A stretch of DNA of 64,000 bases, from NCBI RefSeq assembly GCF_004784465.1, contig NZ_SRRU01000003.1:310001-374000 (forward strand), in the 5' to 3' direction. Below are positions 54,201 through 62,627 of this stretch, piece after piece; position 1 is the first letter of the stretch, and every line of letters begins with the position of its first letter. A model generated the notes under the pieces. The model searched no databases. It had not been told where the DNA came from and saw nothing but the letters and a program-made list of their open reading frames with translations. A program made the position numbers and the translations under genes. This DNA comes from Streptomyces griseoluteus (GTDB lineage Bacteria; Actinomycetota; Actinomycetes; Streptomycetales; Streptomycetaceae).

Positions 54201-55121
54201 GCAAGCCCCCCAACGTCACCTGTCAGTGAGATGTTGACAGGCCCGACCGGCTATGAACAGGTCGCGCACGAATTTCCGAGCACCCCTCCCCACGCCCCCG
54301 TAGACCGCACCAGCCATGGACCAGGCTGCTCCCCGAGCCACCGGCGACTCTCACGCTCCCGCGTCCGATGGTGGCTGGATGGTCGCGTGCACGGTCAGCC
54401 ATCCGCGCGCCCTCGAAAGGACAGCCAGAGCCGGGACACCGAGCGTGAACTTTGCAGTAGCGGACAGTGTGCGCCGCAGTCGACCGCGCACAGTTCTTGG
54501 GCCGCAAGCTGTGGCTCGACCCTGGAGGCTTGCTGTCACCGCGTCCCCGCCTCCGTACTCGGAGAGGAGGAGCCCCAAGTGAAAGGACACCCAAGACAGA
54601 CGCACAAACCCACCCGCTCAAGAGCCCTGCCGGACCGCACCTGCGGAGCTTCTCGTCGAACGCCGCTATCACAAGCCGATCACCAACTGAGTCGACGCCT
54701 TCAGATCAAAACGCTCTGAGCTGGCCTTACACGGTCACCTTGGACTTACCTGGACGCCTGCAGACGGTCTCTACAACCTGTGCCATGTGGTACTGCGGCC
54801 CACTCGCTAGCACCACGTACCACTCATCAAGATCCGGACCAGGTGCGGGCCGCGACGTGGACCTGCACCTCACGGCGCGTGTCATCCAGCGTTTCTCGGA
54901 GGACCTCAAGGCGACGACGGCTGTTCGACTGAAGCCCGGTTCGCGGTGGGTGACCGTGCACCTCGACTGCGACGGCGACCTCCTGATGAGCCTGGTCAGC
55001 ATCGCGCTGCAGGCGCGTCAGGCGGTGTGTCCGCTCGTGGACGCACCGCCCGCTACGTGCGATTTCCGCCGCGTCACGATGCCGGACCGCGACAATGACC
55101 TGAACCACACAGGACCACCAG
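54201..55121. other. 920-base region without a supported gene
   Basis: A plus-strand frame gives a protein-like stretch DVDLHLTARVIQRFSEDLKA, TTAVRLKPGSRWVTVHLDCD and LLMSLVSIALQARQAV at about 54850-55030, but it has no start with ribosome site and the ends are not protein-like. It may be a fragment. The AIPR promoter must lie near 54201-54300. Confidence 0.35.
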
Positions 55122-55346
55122 GTGACGCGAGCGGGAGCCGTGGCGACCGACCCCCGCGAGGACGAGGCCATTCGGGGCGTCTACGAGCAACTGAAGGCCG
55201 CCTACGGCGAAACGCACAGCCCTGGCGACATCCAGGCGGTCGTGGCGGGTGCCTGTGCCGTGTTCGGGGACGGGCCGGTACGTGACTTCATTCCGATCCT
55301 CGTCGAGCACAGGGCGCGCCGGATCCTCGACGGGGCTTCCGGGTGA
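55122..55346 (+). CDS. Small three-helix protein
   Basis: A 74-residue acidic protein from GTG 55122: AIRGVYEQLKAAYGETHSPG, DIQAVVAGACAVFGDGPVRD and FIPILVEHRARRILDGASG. Three helices are predicted by pattern, like the small dimerisation domains described in actinobacteria (DUF3562-type three-helix bundles with FVPxLVER), which often stand beside metal or arsenic resistance genes. Neither is seen here. Function unknown. A weak ggaccaccagg region precedes the start. Confidence 0.75.
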   Translation: MTRAGAVATDPREDEAIRGVYEQLKAAYGETHSPGDIQAVVAGACAVFGDGPVRDFIPILVEHRARRILDGASG

Positions 55347-55771
55347 CGGTCGCGGCTCGATCCGAGGCCCCCGCCGCATGAACGTCCTGCGCGGCCTCAC
55401 CTTGCCGTACGCCCTGATCGCACTGCCCACCGTCGCTGCCGGCGCCGTCGGCGTGGTGCGACTGCGCTGGTCTCGGCCGCCACCGGCGGCTCCGGGAACA
55501 CGAGCTACCGCACCAGCGCGGGGGGACCCAGGGCCTGCGTGATCCGGCCGTGGCCCGTCCGGGATCGCCCCGGCCAGTGTGCGTGCACGCGGCATACGCC
55601 GAGAGCGCCATGACGGCGGCGTCAACTGTGCAAAGTCGTCGCCGGCCACATCCGATTCGATCCGGCTCGATCGGTCAGTGCTGGGGGCGCGGACGGGCAT
55701 GGAAGGTGGAACAGGGGAGGCTCACGATGACTCGCTGTGCTTGTGGCGTGGCGGCCGAATTCCATGGACGG
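55347..55771. other. 425-base region without a supported gene
   Basis: One minor hydrophobic frame occurs at 55379-55540 (MNVLRGLTLPYALIALPTVA) on the plus strand, directly after the three-helix gene; it could be a tiny one-helix membrane protein of about 54 residues but the tail is Pro/Ala-rich and support is poor. Confidence 0.35.
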
Positions 55772-56902
55772 TCATTCAGGGTCGCCGGAGCCGTCGGCGT
55801 TCTCGGGACCCTTGTCTGCCCGCATCGGCAGCCTCAGCGGCCGACCGTCGCGGTGAGCCCAGATGTCACCGAGGACGACCTGGATGATGCCGGTGACGGG
55901 GATCGCCAGCAGGGCACCGAGGATACCGGCTACTTCGGCGGCGATCAGGACGGCCAGCAGCACGGTAAGGGGATTGAGCTTCACCGTCCGGGACAGGATG
56001 ACCGGTTGCAGGAGGTGGTTCTCGGCCTGCTGGTAGACGATGAAGAAGACGATGGCTCCGATACCGGCCGGCAGGGAGTGGACGAACGCCACTGACGAGG
56101 CGACGACAGCCCCTATGGTGGCGCCCACCAGGGGGATGAGGTCGGTCAGGGCGACGAAGAGGGCCAGGAGGCCGGCGAACGGGACTCCGGAAACCAGCAG
56201 CATGACGTAGGTCAGGAGCCCGCATATGAAGCTGATCAGTAGGTTTCCGGTCAGGTAACCGTTGACGGTACGGGCGCAAGCGGCTCCCACGCGGCGTATG
56301 CGGGCCGCGGGCGCCTCGTCCACGAGGGCCAGAGCCCGATCGATGGCCTTGGGACCCTCCAGGACCATCAGATAAGCCAGGACAAAAATCGTGAGAGCGC
56401 CGGTCGCGGTACCCACGGCACCGCGGACGAACTTCAACGCGGGCGTGCTCAGTCCTGTGGCCAACGCGCCGATCTGCGTTGGATGCCGCTGGACATACTG
56501 CAGAACGTGCATCCGCTCCAGCAGGTTACCGACCGGCCCGCGGCCGGCTCGGATGTCCCCGATCATCGCGGGCAGACGATCGGCGAACCGGCTTCCCTCC
56601 TGAACCAAGGGGATGACGAGCAGGGCGATCACCGCGCCGACGGCTGCGGCAGCAGCGAAGAAGACCAGCAAGGTGGCCACCGACCGTCGGCACCGCGGCA
56701 CCCGTCGCTGCAGCACCTCGACGGCCGGGTGGAGGGAGACGGCCAAGAACAACGCGATGACCGCCCAGATCAAGACCCGGCGAGCGTGAACCACCAGCTC
56801 GAGTACGACGTAGGTGGCGAGCAGCAGCCCGATGGTGGCAAGGATGGTTCGCACCGGAACCGGACGCGATGCCATAGGCGCCGGGTGCCCAGCCCCAGTC
56901 AT
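55772..56902 (-). CDS. AI-2E family membrane transporter
   Basis: A 376-residue membrane protein with about eight helices, the AI-2 exporter (TqsA/YdiK/PerM) pattern: VRTILATIGLLLATYVVLEL, ALFLAVSLHPAVEVLQRRVP, ATLLVFFAAAAAVGAVIALL, then an external region (FADRLPAMIGDIRAGRGPVG), GALTIFVLAYLMVLEG, NGYLTGNLLISFICGLLTYV, FVALTDLIPLVGATIGAVVA and ENHLLQPVILSRTVKLNPLT. The conserved DLIPxxG and QxxEN-LLQP phrases are present. The substrate is unknown; family members move signalling molecules or protons/sodium. ATG 56902 or 56875 can be the start; the longer open frame upstream is not protein-like. Confidence 0.9.
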   Translation of the reverse strand: MTGAGHPAPMASRPVPVRTILATIGLLLATYVVLELVVHARRVLIWAVIALFLAVSLHPAVEVLQRRVPRCRRSVATLLVFFAAAAAVGAVIALLVIPLVQEGSRFADRLPAMIGDIRAGRGPVGNLLERMHVLQYVQRHPTQIGALATGLSTPALKFVRGAVGTATGALTIFVLAYLMVLEGPKAIDRALALVDEAPAARIRRVGAACARTVNGYLTGNLLISFICGLLTYVMLLVSGVPFAGLLALFVALTDLIPLVGATIGAVVASSVAFVHSLPAGIGAIVFFIVYQQAENHLLQPVILSRTVKLNPLTVLLAVLIAAEVAGILGALLAIPVTGIIQVVLGDIWAHRDGRPLRLPMRADKGPENADGSGDPE

Positions 56903-57249
56903 GGGAAACGAGAGGGCGGCGCCAGCACCCGTCGCCGGGCCGCCGACCACGTCCTGGGCGTTGGCCGCCTCTCTCGGCCGGCGCTGAAGAGGGCCGCCGC
57001 CGGCTCTCACCTGTAGTCCGCTGTACTCCGCGGTTGAAGCGGGCATCAGGGTGAGGAGAGCACCCAGACCACTGGTCGGCACCTGAACATCCCGACCGGG
57101 TAGGGCCGCAAAGCACGTGGCGGTGGCCGCCGGCGCAATCGCAGGACCGTCGGCTTGGTGGGAGACGGCGCCCTCAGCCGCCGGCGTGATCGCTACGGTC
57201 CTGCTGTCGCCGGGTGATATGCGCCGGGCCGATTCATGCGGCCTGTCGG
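56903..57249. other. 350-base region without a supported gene
   Basis: It is covered by the non-coding continuation of the AI-2E frame and holds that gene's promoter. No other feature recognised. Confidence 0.45.
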
Positions 57250-57690
57250 TACGTGCCAGATCTCGGCTTGGACCGTGAGAACCCTTCGGCCGCGCTGGAC
57301 CCCCCCGCGGATGGCGCCGAACTGTGCGTGGACCTCGGATACGCGGGCGATCGGGCGTTCCGCAACAACGTGTCGTTCGGATCGTATGCCGCCCTGGTGC
57401 AGGATCCTGCCGACCGGGAGGACAAGATCGGCACGATGGTGAGGATCCTCCTGGAGTTCCTGGCCCGACCAGGGCGGAGACACCCGCCGAGACGACCGCC
57501 AGGCTGCGAAGCGGGCAGATACAACATGGTCTGACCCGTCTCGCGACACCTGACGACGTCGTCGTCCACACCGACGCCCCGGTCCTCCCCGTCGGGCTCG
57601 ATGGCGAAGCCGTCACCCTGCCCACTCCCGTGCTCTGCCGGATCAGTCCCCGAGGCTGCGGGTACGGGTTCCCCGTCATCGACCGGGCGC
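57250..57690 (+). pseudogene. Diacylglycerol kinase remnant, frameshifted and internally deleted
   Basis: Two plus-strand frames carry pieces of a lipid (diacylglycerol) kinase. The first reads DLGLDRENPSAALDPPADGA, LCVDLGYAGDRAFRNNVSFG and SYAALVQDPADREDKIGTMV, the middle of the family where VNNVSxGxYA is the hallmark. The second, in another frame from about 57540, reads VVVHTDAPVLPVGLDGEAVT and LPTPVLCRISPRG, the family's C-terminal strand block (DGE). The N-terminal GGDGT kinase motif is absent and the two parts are out of phase, so the gene is dead. A further scrap (DDLQHVPADSPVTLVARPPG) lies at 57855-57983 and is unidentified. Confidence 0.75.
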
Positions 57691-57987
57691 CGTGCCCACC
57701 AGATGGCGGCCTCCGGGATGGACCGTCGTCCGTCGGGCGGCCTCACTTGTCGGACGGTCTCACGGCCGTAACACCCACTGACCCGGTGCCATCCCTGCCG
57801 CACATTGGCGCCGACACCCCGCCCTTCCGGCCCCGCGTCGTCAGCGCTGTACGCGACGACCTCCAGCATGTCCCGGCCGACAGCCCCGTGACGCTGGTCG
57901 CACGTCCGCCCGGCGAACACCTCCATCAGATCATCGATCCTGCTGGAACGGCCGGGCACCTCGTCGAGCTGGCCGCGGCTTGATCCA

Positions 57988-58470
57988 CTAAGGAATCCGA
58001 AACTCGAATTCGGGACGGTCCCAGGGCACGGCGGGCGGGTTCGCGAAGGCGGTTCCGGTCCGCACCGCACCGACGCGGGGGTAGAAGTCCGCGGCGGGCG
58101 GATGCGACACGACCTTGACACGGTCGGGCCCGGCGGCACGGGCCTCGGACCGCATGTGCGTGACGAGCAGTCGTCCAATACCGCGTCCTTGCGCTTCGTC
58201 GGCGACGAACAGCAGGTCGAGCTCCGGTGGAGTGAGGACGAGCGAGTAGAACCCGAGGACCCGGCTTCCCTGCTCGTCGGCGCCGACGGCCACGAAGACG
58301 CGGTGTGCCTCGATGTAATCAGGACCGACCCGGTAGCCCGCGACCGCGGATGCGTACTTCCCCTCGTAGGCGCTTGAACCACGCACGAGCCGCGTGAGCC
58401 GTTTGGCATCCCGCGCGACGGCCCGCCGTATCGTGATCGACCGGCTGATCGAGGAATTGCGTGAACTCAT
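57988..58470 (-). CDS. GNAT-family N-acetyltransferase
   Basis: A 160-residue acetyltransferase: SITIRRAVARDAKRLTRLVR at the start, SRVLGFYSLVLTPPELDLLF, then the acetyl-CoA loop ADEAQGRGIGRLLVTHMRSE (QGRGIG), and SHPPAADFYPRVGAVRTGTA with the FYxRxGA phrase at the C-terminus. The substrate is not evident. The start is ATG 58470; the open frame continues upstream to 58725 but is non-coding in character. It is surrounded by remnants (diacylglycerol kinase on one side and an aldehyde dehydrogenase tail on the other). Confidence 0.88.
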   Translation of the reverse strand: MSSRNSSISRSITIRRAVARDAKRLTRLVRGSSAYEGKYASAVAGYRVGPDYIEAHRVFVAVGADEQGSRVLGFYSLVLTPPELDLLFVADEAQGRGIGRLLVTHMRSEARAAGPDRVKVVSHPPAADFYPRVGAVRTGTAFANPPAVPWDRPEFEFRIP

Positions 58471-58719
58471 CAGGCGAGTATTTCGCACCGGGGAGTGCCC
58501 TCGTGCGGCGGATGCCGGCGGGCTGGGCATTCGCGGCTTCTTCCACCGATGCAGAAGTCCGGCGCCCCGCAGGCGACGCGCGCCGCAAGCCCTCAGGCAA
58601 CAGCCCGCCCACTGATCCGAGGGACGGCATCGATCATGACCCGGACCATTCCCGGACCCGCGGCCCCGCCCCAGTCTCGACGGGCACTCTTTGTACTGGT
58701 CAGCGATGTGGTGCCGCTG

Positions 58720-58782
58720 TACCACCAGGAGACGAAGAATCTGCTGGTCAGCTACTCGCCGAAGAAGCTGGGCTTCTTCTAG
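58720..58782 (+). pseudogene. C-terminal tail of an aldehyde dehydrogenase gene
   Basis: The last 20 codons of an AldB/ExaC-type gene: YHQETKNLLVSYSPKKLGFF and stop. The intact enzyme at 7741-9264 ends [19 protein letters not shown], so the match is clear, while the bases are different enough to show this is a separate paralogue and not a copy. Everything upstream of it has been lost. A terminator-like hairpin still follows. Confidence 0.85.
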
Positions 58783-58795
58783 ACGCCTGCGAAAA

Positions 58796-58829
58796 GGCGC
58801 CTGGCCTGGGTTTTCACCGGTCAGGCGCC
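58796..58829 (+). terminator. Hairpin after the aldehyde dehydrogenase tail
   Basis: ggcgcctggcc (58796-58806) pairs with ggtcaggcgcc (58819-58829), one G-U pair, 12-base loop with a short T-run. It is the surviving terminator of the lost gene. Confidence 0.75.
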
Positions 58830-58848
58830 GGTTCGTCCCTCGGGTACG

Positions 58849-59073
58849 TCACCTTGACTGACGCGCTGGCACTCGTTCATGGACCGGGTCCACTCCGGAG
58901 TGGAGCCAGAACGAGATCCCGGCGTGACGGAGATCGTAAGGCCGCTTGGTCAGGCGAGAAGCGCGCTCAGTCCGGGTCAGGGCGTATTCCCGGTCCCGCG
59001 CCCATGTGATGCCGTAGGCGGCAGCGTCCACGTGGTTGCCGGCCTGGTTCCGGAAAAGTCGACCGTCAGGTGC
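58849..59073 (-). pseudogene. C-terminal fragment of a tyrosine integrase
   Basis: The minus-strand frame reads PDGRLFRNQAGNHVDAAAYG, ITWARDREYALTRTERASRL and RPYDLRHAGISFWLHSGVDP. YDLRHAGISFWL is the box with the second catalytic Arg and His (LRH) of actinophage and ICE integrases, normally followed by VECARRAGHS. Here the frame breaks after DPVHERVPARQ, and the N-terminal part and the terminal Tyr are missing. It marks an old integration event. The broken 3' half may have been adjacent to an attachment site; no tRNA gene is seen. Confidence 0.75.
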
Positions 59074-59079
59074 CACGTC

Positions 59080-59175
59080 GAACCGGTCACCGACCGGCTG
59101 GCGGCCATCGACGCCGAGATCGAGCGCCTGACCCGCCTGCGCGGCCGCCTGGCGCAGCGGACCGGACGCGTATAG
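59080..59175 (+). pseudogene. Possible C-terminal fragment of a MerR-type regulator
   Basis: Plus-strand frame ending in a stop: HVEPVTDRLAAIDAEIERLT, RLRGRLAQRTGRV. The pattern resembles the dimerisation coiled coil of MerR regulators (xxIDARIAxLxALRxxL). Too short for certainty; nothing upstream continues it. Confidence 0.3.
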
Positions 59176-59338
59176 GCCCTTCCTGCTGCCGGCATGCCAC
59201 TCCCAGCGGCGGGGGGGCATGGCAGATCTCCCCTCCTGTCCGCCGAAAGCCCAAGTCAGCGGCGTACCCGGCGATGTCTCAGGTGGCGCAACAGTTCCGC
59301 AACACCACTATCCCTACCGGATGGCTATGGTTCCGGCC

Positions 59339-59523
59339 ATGCCTCCGACCGACCGCATCCGAGACCACGTCGGCCAGGGCGCGACCACTGTCGCCGCCCA
59401 CCGCGCGCGACGCCGGCTGCGCGCGGACCGGGCACGCCAGCTCGCCGACCTCCTCCGCCACCAGATCCTCGCCGACCGCTTCCCCTCCGGCGCCCTCCCT
59501 CACGAGTCCACCCTCGCCGCCGG
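59339..59523 (+). pseudogene. N-terminal fragment of a GntR-family regulator
   Basis: Sixty codons, MPPTDRIRDHVGQGATTVAA, then LRADRARQLADLLRHQILAD and RFPSGALPHESTLAAG, end in the middle of the GntR winged helix-turn-helix. The frame is then broken and joined out of phase to the end of a ferredoxin gene. A regulator of this type would be expected to control the transport and flavoprotein genes downstream. Confidence 0.75.
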
Positions 59524-59658
59524 CTGGACTCCCTCGCCATCGACGTCAGCAGCGGGAAGGCGTACATGCACGTCGACGAGTGCTGGTACTGCGGCCCGTG
59601 CGCGGCCCGCTGTCCCACCGGAGCCGTCACGGTCAACATGCCTTACCTGCTCCGGTGA
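59521..59658 (+). pseudogene. C-terminal fragment of a 4Fe-4S ferredoxin-type gene
   Basis: Forty-five codons in a different frame from the GntR scrap read RLDSLAIDVSSGKAYMHVDE then CWYCGPCAARCPTGAVTVNM and PYLLR. CWYCGPCAARCP is a C-x2-C-x2-C-x3-CP iron-sulfur motif. In the intact arrangement this small ferredoxin is the electron partner of a succinate/adenylylsulfate-reductase-like flavoprotein such as the one at 62624. The 5' half, including any other cluster cysteines, is missing because of the deletion at about 59521. Confidence 0.8.
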
Positions 59659-59672
59659 AAGGCCCCGCCACC

Positions 59673-61016
59673 ATGAAACGCACTGCAGTCGCGGTATCCA
59701 CGGTCGTCCTTCTGCTCCCGCTCAGCGCCTGCGGCGGTGACGCCGAGGCCGGCGGCGGCTCCACGGTCACCATCACCGTCGGCTACCAGTCCAAGACCAT
59801 CAACACGGTCACGGCCGGCACCCTGCTCCGCTCGCTCGGCTACTTCGAGAAGCAGCTGAACTCGCTCGGCGACGGCCGCACCTACAAGGTCGCCTGGCAG
59901 GACTATGCCACCGGTGCCCCCATCACCGCCCAGATGACCGCCGGAAAGATCGACATCGGGTCGATGGGCGACTTCCCGCTGCTCATCAACGCCGCCCGCG
60001 GCAAGCAACTCGGTCGCCCCACCCATCTGGTCGCGGTCACCGGCTACAACCTGCGCGGCGGCCTGAACACCATCGTCACGGCGCCCGACTCGGGGCTCAC
60101 CTCCCTGAAGGACCTGAAGGGCAAGAAGGTCTCCACGAGCGTCGGCTCCGCCGCCGACGGCACCCTCGTACGGGCCCTGCAACGCGCCGGCATCGATCCC
60201 GGCAAGGGCGTCGAGAAGCTCAACCAGCAGCCCGCTGTGGGCGCTTCGGCCCTCGCCGCGGGCAGCGCGGACGCGCTGTCGCAGTTCGTCGCCTGGCCGG
60301 GCCTGCTCGCCCGCCAAGGCAAGGCGAAGGCCTTGTACGACGGGGCGCAGCTGAACCTGCCCACCTTCCACGGCGTCACCGCCCGCGAGGACTTCGCGAA
60401 GGAGCGGCCGACCGTACTGGAGGCGTTCCTCAAGGCCCAGGCACAGGCCACCGACTACCTCAACGACCATCCCGTCACCGCCGCCGAGAAGGTCGCCAGG
60501 GCGACCGGCCTGCCCGCCGAGGTCGTCTACCTCTACAACGGCGCCCACGGCATCGCCACCTTCGACCCGGCCCTCAAGCCACCGCTCGTCTCCGCCCTGA
60601 AGCGGGACGTGACGATCCTGAAGTCCGCGCAGCTGACCGGCGACGTGGACGTGGACTCCTTCGTCGACGACCAGTACCTGAAGAAGGCCCTGGGAGCGAC
60701 GTACGCCGAGCGGCTCGCCGCCACGCCCCCGGCCCCCGCCAGCGAAGTGTGGCCGGAGGGATCGAGGCAGACGCGGACCTTCAAGTCGTCCGGCGAGCTG
60801 CTGAGTTACGTGTCCGCCCACCGCGACGCCATCCGCGCCGCCTACGTCCCCGACGCCACCACCGGCACCCCGTGGTTCGCGGACAAGGCGGTGTGGGTGG
60901 CCGACGGCGAGAAGCTGCTGCCCTTCGTCGCACCGGCGACCGCACGGGCCTACGTCGACGGTCACGGCGGCGCGAGCGTCGTCACCTATGCCGAGGCGCT
61001 GGAGCGGGCGTCGTGA
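59673..61016 (+). CDS. ABC transporter substrate-binding lipoprotein (NrtA/SsuA/TauA type)
   Basis: A 447-residue exported protein. Residues 1-21 are a lipoprotein signal (VVLLLPLSACGG; Cys21 lipid site). The mature part resembles nitrate/sulfonate/taurine-binding proteins: VTITVGYQSKTINTVTAGTL, TAQMTAGKIDIGSMGDFPLL, TSVGSAADGTLVRALQRAGI, and VGASALAAGSADALSQFVAW. It is longer than usual by about 100 residues, with an extra C-terminal part (RTFKSSGELLSYVSAHRDAI to ALERAS). The start is ATG 59673 after a ccggtgaaagg site. Its stop overlaps the permease start. The substrate is likely an organic or inorganic anion; the downstream flavoprotein hints at sulfur or nitrogen use. Confidence 0.92.
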   Translation: MKRTAVAVSTVVLLLPLSACGGDAEAGGGSTVTITVGYQSKTINTVTAGTLLRSLGYFEKQLNSLGDGRTYKVAWQDYATGAPITAQMTAGKIDIGSMGDFPLLINAARGKQLGRPTHLVAVTGYNLRGGLNTIVTAPDSGLTSLKDLKGKKVSTSVGSAADGTLVRALQRAGIDPGKGVEKLNQQPAVGASALAAGSADALSQFVAWPGLLARQGKAKALYDGAQLNLPTFHGVTAREDFAKERPTVLEAFLKAQAQATDYLNDHPVTAAEKVARATGLPAEVVYLYNGAHGIATFDPALKPPLVSALKRDVTILKSAQLTGDVDVDSFVDDQYLKKALGATYAERLAATPPAPASEVWPEGSRQTRTFKSSGELLSYVSAHRDAIRAAYVPDATTGTPWFADKAVWVADGEKLLPFVAPATARAYVDGHGGASVVTYAEALERAS

Positions 61017-61876
61017 CCCGGTACGCGCTGCGCGGGCTGTCCCTGGCCGTCGGCCTCGGCCTCTGGCAGATGCTGACCAGCCTGAACGCCGACGTCTGGC
61101 TGCGCTTCTCGCAGTTCCCCACGGTCACCGACGTGGCCCGCGCCTTCGCCGACCGGCTGTCCGGTCCCGACTACTGGACCGATCTGACCGACAGCCTCAC
61201 CCGGATCCTCACCGGCTTCCTGCTGGCCGCCGTCCTCGGTGTGGCAACGGGCGTGCTCGTGGCCCGTTCACGGCTCGCCGAGGACCTGCTCGGCCCGCTG
61301 CTGGAAGTCCTCCGCCCCATCCCGGCCATCGCCCTGGTCCCCGTGGCGATCCTCCTGTTCCCCTCCAACGAACAGGGCATCATCTTCATCACCTGCACCG
61401 CCGCCTACTTCCCCGTCCTGGTCTCCACCCGGCACGCGGTGCGCGCGCTGACCCCCGTGTGGGAGGAGGCGGTGCGCACCATGGGCGGCGGCCGATGGCG
61501 GATCCTCGGCTCGGTCGTCCTGCCGGGCGCGCTGCCCGGCATCTTCGGCGGCCTGTCGGTCGGCATCGGCGTCTCGTGGATCTGCGTGATCTCCGCCGAG
61601 ATAATCTCCGGCCAGTACGGGGTCGGCTACCGCACTTGGCAGGACTATACAGTCGTCGACTACCCCGGCGTGTTCGTCGGCATGGTCACGATCGGCGTGC
61701 TCGGCTGGCTCACCTCCACGGCCGTCGAGCTGCTGGGCCGCCGCCTGACCCACTGGCTGCCGCGTACGTCGTACGTCCCCGGCGGACGGCCCCCGCGACG
61801 GGTGCGCGGCGCCACCGCCCTCATGCCGGCCGGACCCGGTACCAAGGAGAACCTGCCCCATGACCAGCTCGTCTGA
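61013..61876 (+). CDS. ABC transporter permease (SsuC/TauC/NrtB type)
   Basis: A 287-residue membrane protein with six helices. The EAA loop reads EEAVRTMGGGRWRILGSVVL PG-type (EEAVRTMGG near 155-165, then LPGALPGIFGG), which contacts the ATPase. Helices include ILTGFLLAAVLGVATGVLVA and PAIALVPVAILLFPSNEQ; GVSWICVISAEIISG and GVGYRTWQDY are typical of this family. GTG 61013 overlaps the stop of the binding-protein gene. The C-terminal tail is longer than usual and runs into the ATPase gene by 17 bases. Confidence 0.9.
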   Translation: MTRYALRGLSLAVGLGLWQMLTSLNADVWLRFSQFPTVTDVARAFADRLSGPDYWTDLTDSLTRILTGFLLAAVLGVATGVLVARSRLAEDLLGPLLEVLRPIPAIALVPVAILLFPSNEQGIIFITCTAAYFPVLVSTRHAVRALTPVWEEAVRTMGGGRWRILGSVVLPGALPGIFGGLSVGIGVSWICVISAEIISGQYGVGYRTWQDYTVVDYPGVFVGMVTIGVLGWLTSTAVELLGRRLTHWLPRTSYVPGGRPPRRVRGATALMPAGPGTKENLPHDQLV

Positions 61877-62627
61877 CGTGCGTTCCCCCGCTGACATCGG
61901 TGCGGGGCTGGCCCTGCGTGGCGCCACCCTCGGACGGCCCGGCGCGCCCGTGCTCGGCGAGGTGGACCTCCACGTGGCCCCCGGTGAGATCCTCACCGTC
62001 GTCGGCCCCTCCGGCTGCGGCAAGTCGACGCTGCTGCGCTCGCTGGCCGGGCTGCTGTCGCCCCTGGCCGGAGAGGCAAGCCAGGACGGGGGCCCGCTGA
62101 CCGGGCCTTCCGCCGACCGTGCGCTGATCTTCCAGGAGGACGCCCTCCTGCCCTGGCGCACCCTGCGCGCGAACGTCGAACTCCCCCTCGCCATCAAGGG
62201 GTTGTCCCGCTCCGCACGCCGTACCCAGGCCGATACCTGGCTCACCCGCGTCGGGCTGACCGAACAGTCCCGGCAACTGCCGCACCGCGTCTCCGGCGGG
62301 CAACGCCAGCGCATCCAACTGGCCCGGGCCCTCGCGGGAGCGCCCCGTGCCGTCCTGATGGACGAACCGTTCGGCGCCCTCGACGCCCAGACCCGCGCCG
62401 GCATGCAGGACCTGTTGGTCGAGGTGCTGCACGGCACGGGCGCCACCGTCGTCTTCGTCACTCACGACGTGGAGGAGGCCCTGTTCCTCGGTGACCGCGT
62501 GGCCCTGCTCGGCGCCGGCCGTCTCATCGCCGTACGGGACGTACCGCGCCCGCGCGAGCGCGCCGCCCACGACGATCCGGCGCGTATCGCCCTGCGGCAC
62601 GACATCCTCACGTCACTCGGTTCTTGA
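61860..62627 (+). CDS. ABC transporter ATP-binding protein (SsuB/TauB/NrtD type)
   Basis: A 255-residue ATPase. Walker A is GPSGCGKST (about residues 49-57), the Q-loop FQEDALLPWRTL, the ABC signature VSGGQRQRIQLARAL, Walker B AVLMDEPFGALD, and the H-loop VFVTHDVEEALFL. These are in the normal order. It overlaps the permease gene by 17 bases and is followed by the flavoprotein start within its own last codon (ttga). It completes the importer. Confidence 0.94.
   Translation: MTSSSDVRSPADIGAGLALRGATLGRPGAPVLGEVDLHVAPGEILTVVGPSGCGKSTLLRSLAGLLSPLAGEASQDGGPLTGPSADRALIFQEDALLPWRTLRANVELPLAIKGLSRSARRTQADTWLTRVGLTEQSRQLPHRVSGGQRQRIQLARALAGAPRAVLMDEPFGALDAQTRAGMQDLLVEVLHGTGATVVFVTHDVEEALFLGDRVALLGAGRLIAVRDVPRPRERAAHDDPARIALRHDILTSLGS

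Noticed and set aside
58849-59073. tRNA gene as integration site near the integrase scrap
   Set aside because: No tRNA-like cloverleaf or CCA-proximal T-arm sequence could be found in the surrounding 1 kb.
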